Assembly: GCA_934486965.1 (NCBI GenBank)
Contig: CAKSQP010000053.1
Span: forward strand, 1-9,974
Origin: an uncultured Eubacteriales bacterium
GTDB lineage: Bacteria; Bacillota; Clostridia; Oscillospirales; UBA644
Length of the DNA stretch: 9,974 nt
Direction: 5' to 3'
How positions within the stretch are numbered: the stretch's first letter is position 1; every line of letters starts with the position of its first letter. The notes under the pieces were generated by a model that was given only the letters and a program-made list of their open reading frames with translations, made no database searches and was not told where the DNA came from. Made by a program: the position numbers and the translations under genes. Positions 9,006-9,974 of the stretch are shown here, one piece after another.

Positions 9006-9974
9006 TCATATCTTATCGTTTTCGTCGAAAGCGTCGCCGCATTCGGGGCAGAACTTCGGAGGATTCTTCGGGTCTTCCGGCTGCCAGCCGCATTTATCAC
9101 AGCGGTAGAGAGGTTCGCCCGCGGGCTTTTTAGCGCCGCAGTTCTGGCAGAACTTACCCTGATTTACCGCTCCGCAACTGCATTTCCAGCCGTTTGCCGT
9201 CGGTTTCGCCGCTCCGCATTCGGGGCAGAAATTGCCTGTTGCAACGGCTCCGCAGGAGCATTTCCAGCCGTCAGACGCGGGAGTGTTCTGGGCTGTCTGC
9301 GCAGCGCCCGCATTATACATATTCTGAGCCGCGGTAAAGCCTGTATTCTGACCCATTCCGACCATGCCCATGCCGACAAAGCCGTTCATTGCGCCCGACG
9401 AATTTTCGGCTGCCGCCTGCATCGCGTCGGCGGTGGCGTTGGTCATTCTTCCTGCCATGGTAAACGGATTCGAACCGACGCTTACGGCGTCCTCGATCTC
9501 GTTTATCTTCTTCATATCCTCGTCGGTGAGGGTTATCGGATTGAGTGCAATTTTGCCGACGGAGATACCTCTGTTATCTATCCATTCCTGTTTGAGGGCG
9601 TTGTTCATCGCCTCTTTGAGTTCGTTTGCCTTTGCGGGAAGTTGCGCGGGGCGGAGTTCCTGTTCGGAAAGAGAGCCGAGAGCAGGCTGAAGAGCGTCGA
9701 TAAATTCGGTCTTCAACTGATCGTCTATCATGTCTCTTGTGAATTCGTCCTTTACGTTGCCGCAAAGTCTTGTGTAGAAAACAAGAGGATCGGTAATGAC
9801 GTAGGTATAAACGCCGTTACAGCGTACCTGAACGGTCCTTGTCATGCCTATACGTTTATTTGTGACTTCGAACATTATCGGGTTCGGAGTTCCGAATTTG
9901 TTGCCGATAATTTCCTTGGTATTGAAATAGTAGACTCTCTGGTCTTTTCCTGTATCGCCGCCGTAGGTGAAACG
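9006..9974 (-). CDS. SPFH-domain protein with C-terminal zinc ribbons, YdjI-like (partial, 5' end off window)
   Basis: The frame is open from the right edge to the TGA at 9006-9008, 322 residues; the ATG at 9873-9875 is internal because coding continues upstream with a conserved-looking FNTKEIIGNKFGTPNPIMF segment. This matches the SPFH (stomatin/flotillin-like) domain of the Bacillus YdjI group, often annotated as virion core protein. YdjI is implicated in recruiting PspA in membrane stress. After the SPFH part comes a Gly/Met/Ala/Asn-rich linker without charge (about 9455-9275), then three zinc ribbons. The first two are near repeats beginning GWKCSCGA, with Cys pairs CxC and CxxC; the third has CxxC...CxxC (YRCDKCGW to FCPECGD). 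There is no membrane helix in the visible part. Neighbours, including any ydjG or ydjH partners, are outside the window. Confidence 0.85.
   Translation of the reverse strand, partial: RFTYGGDTGKDQRVYYFNTKEIIGNKFGTPNPIMFEVTNKRIGMTRTVQVRCNGVYTYVITDPLVFYTRLCGNVKDEFTRDMIDDQLKTEFIDALQPALGSLSEQELRPAQLPAKANELKEAMNNALKQEWIDNRGISVGKIALNPITLTDEDMKKINEIEDAVSVGSNPFTMAGRMTNATADAMQAAAENSSGAMNGFVGMGMVGMGQNTGFTAAQNMYNAGAAQTAQNTPASDGWKCSCGAVATGNFCPECGAAKPTANGWKCSCGAVNQGKFCQNCGAKKPAGEPLYRCDKCGWQPEDPKNPPKFCPECGDAFDENDKI
9123..9269 (-). repeat. Tandem zinc-ribbon duplication within the SPFH protein
   Basis: Two adjacent units (9201-9269 and 9123-9191) each encode 23 residues starting GWKCSCGAV and ending with a FC..CGA.KP pattern, with six residues in common at each zinc knuckle. 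They look like an internal duplication. A third, more diverged ribbon (9033-9107) has a longer loop and a CxxC first knuckle. Confidence 0.75.

Noticed and set aside
9873..9875. ATG at 9873-9875 as start of the SPFH protein
   Set aside because: The frame continues upstream to the window edge without a stop, with a conserved-looking segment, and no ribosome binding site precedes this ATG.

Overview
The window reads as chromosomal DNA of an endospore-forming Firmicute, most likely a member of the Clostridia with mid-range GC. The reasons are a spmA-spmB pair, a FemAB-type peptidoglycan aminoacyltransferase, AGGAGG-like ribosome binding sites, ATGA gene overlaps, near-consensus sigma-A promoters, and a glutamine synthetase followed by the clostridial kind of ANTAR regulator. 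I cannot name the genus. Almost every base is coding, and I see no phage, transposon, CRISPR, rRNA or tRNA sequence.

Layout from left to right. The 5' part of a FemAB-family gene (minus strand, running off the left edge) has a strong promoter at 890-918. Next, spmA and spmB are read leftwards (2028 to 956) as an overlapping pair. From a short divergent gap at 2029-2068, a TatD-type nuclease and a THUMP-domain rRNA methyltransferase are read rightwards (2069 to 3978) and overlap by one base. A hairpin at 3986-4010 separates this pair from the end of a four-gene minus-strand operon: glnA (8860), an ANTAR regulator, pyrG and purF (ending at 4017). At the right edge lies most of an SPFH-domain protein with three C-terminal zinc ribbons. 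It ends at 9006 and is followed by a good intrinsic terminator that isolates it from glnA.

The most coherent unit is glnA-ANTAR-pyrG-purF. Glutamine synthetase makes glutamine. CTP synthase and amidophosphoribosyltransferase both use the glutamine amide, for pyrimidine and purine nucleotides respectively. The regulator between them has a C-terminal RNA-binding ANTAR domain, but its receiver domain lacks the phospho-accepting aspartate. This suggests linked control of nitrogen assimilation and nucleotide synthesis. The glnA-ANTAR pairing is familiar in Clostridia; the downstream pyrG-purF coupling is the less ordinary part.

The window is mainly housekeeping DNA and I do not see a clearly new multi-gene system. 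The points most worth a second look are a near-consensus promoter at 928-956 that fires antisense into spmB-spmA, a Lys at the Glu-flap position of the short glutamine synthetase, a GAAA-loop hairpin in the glnA leader, and the operon logic above.
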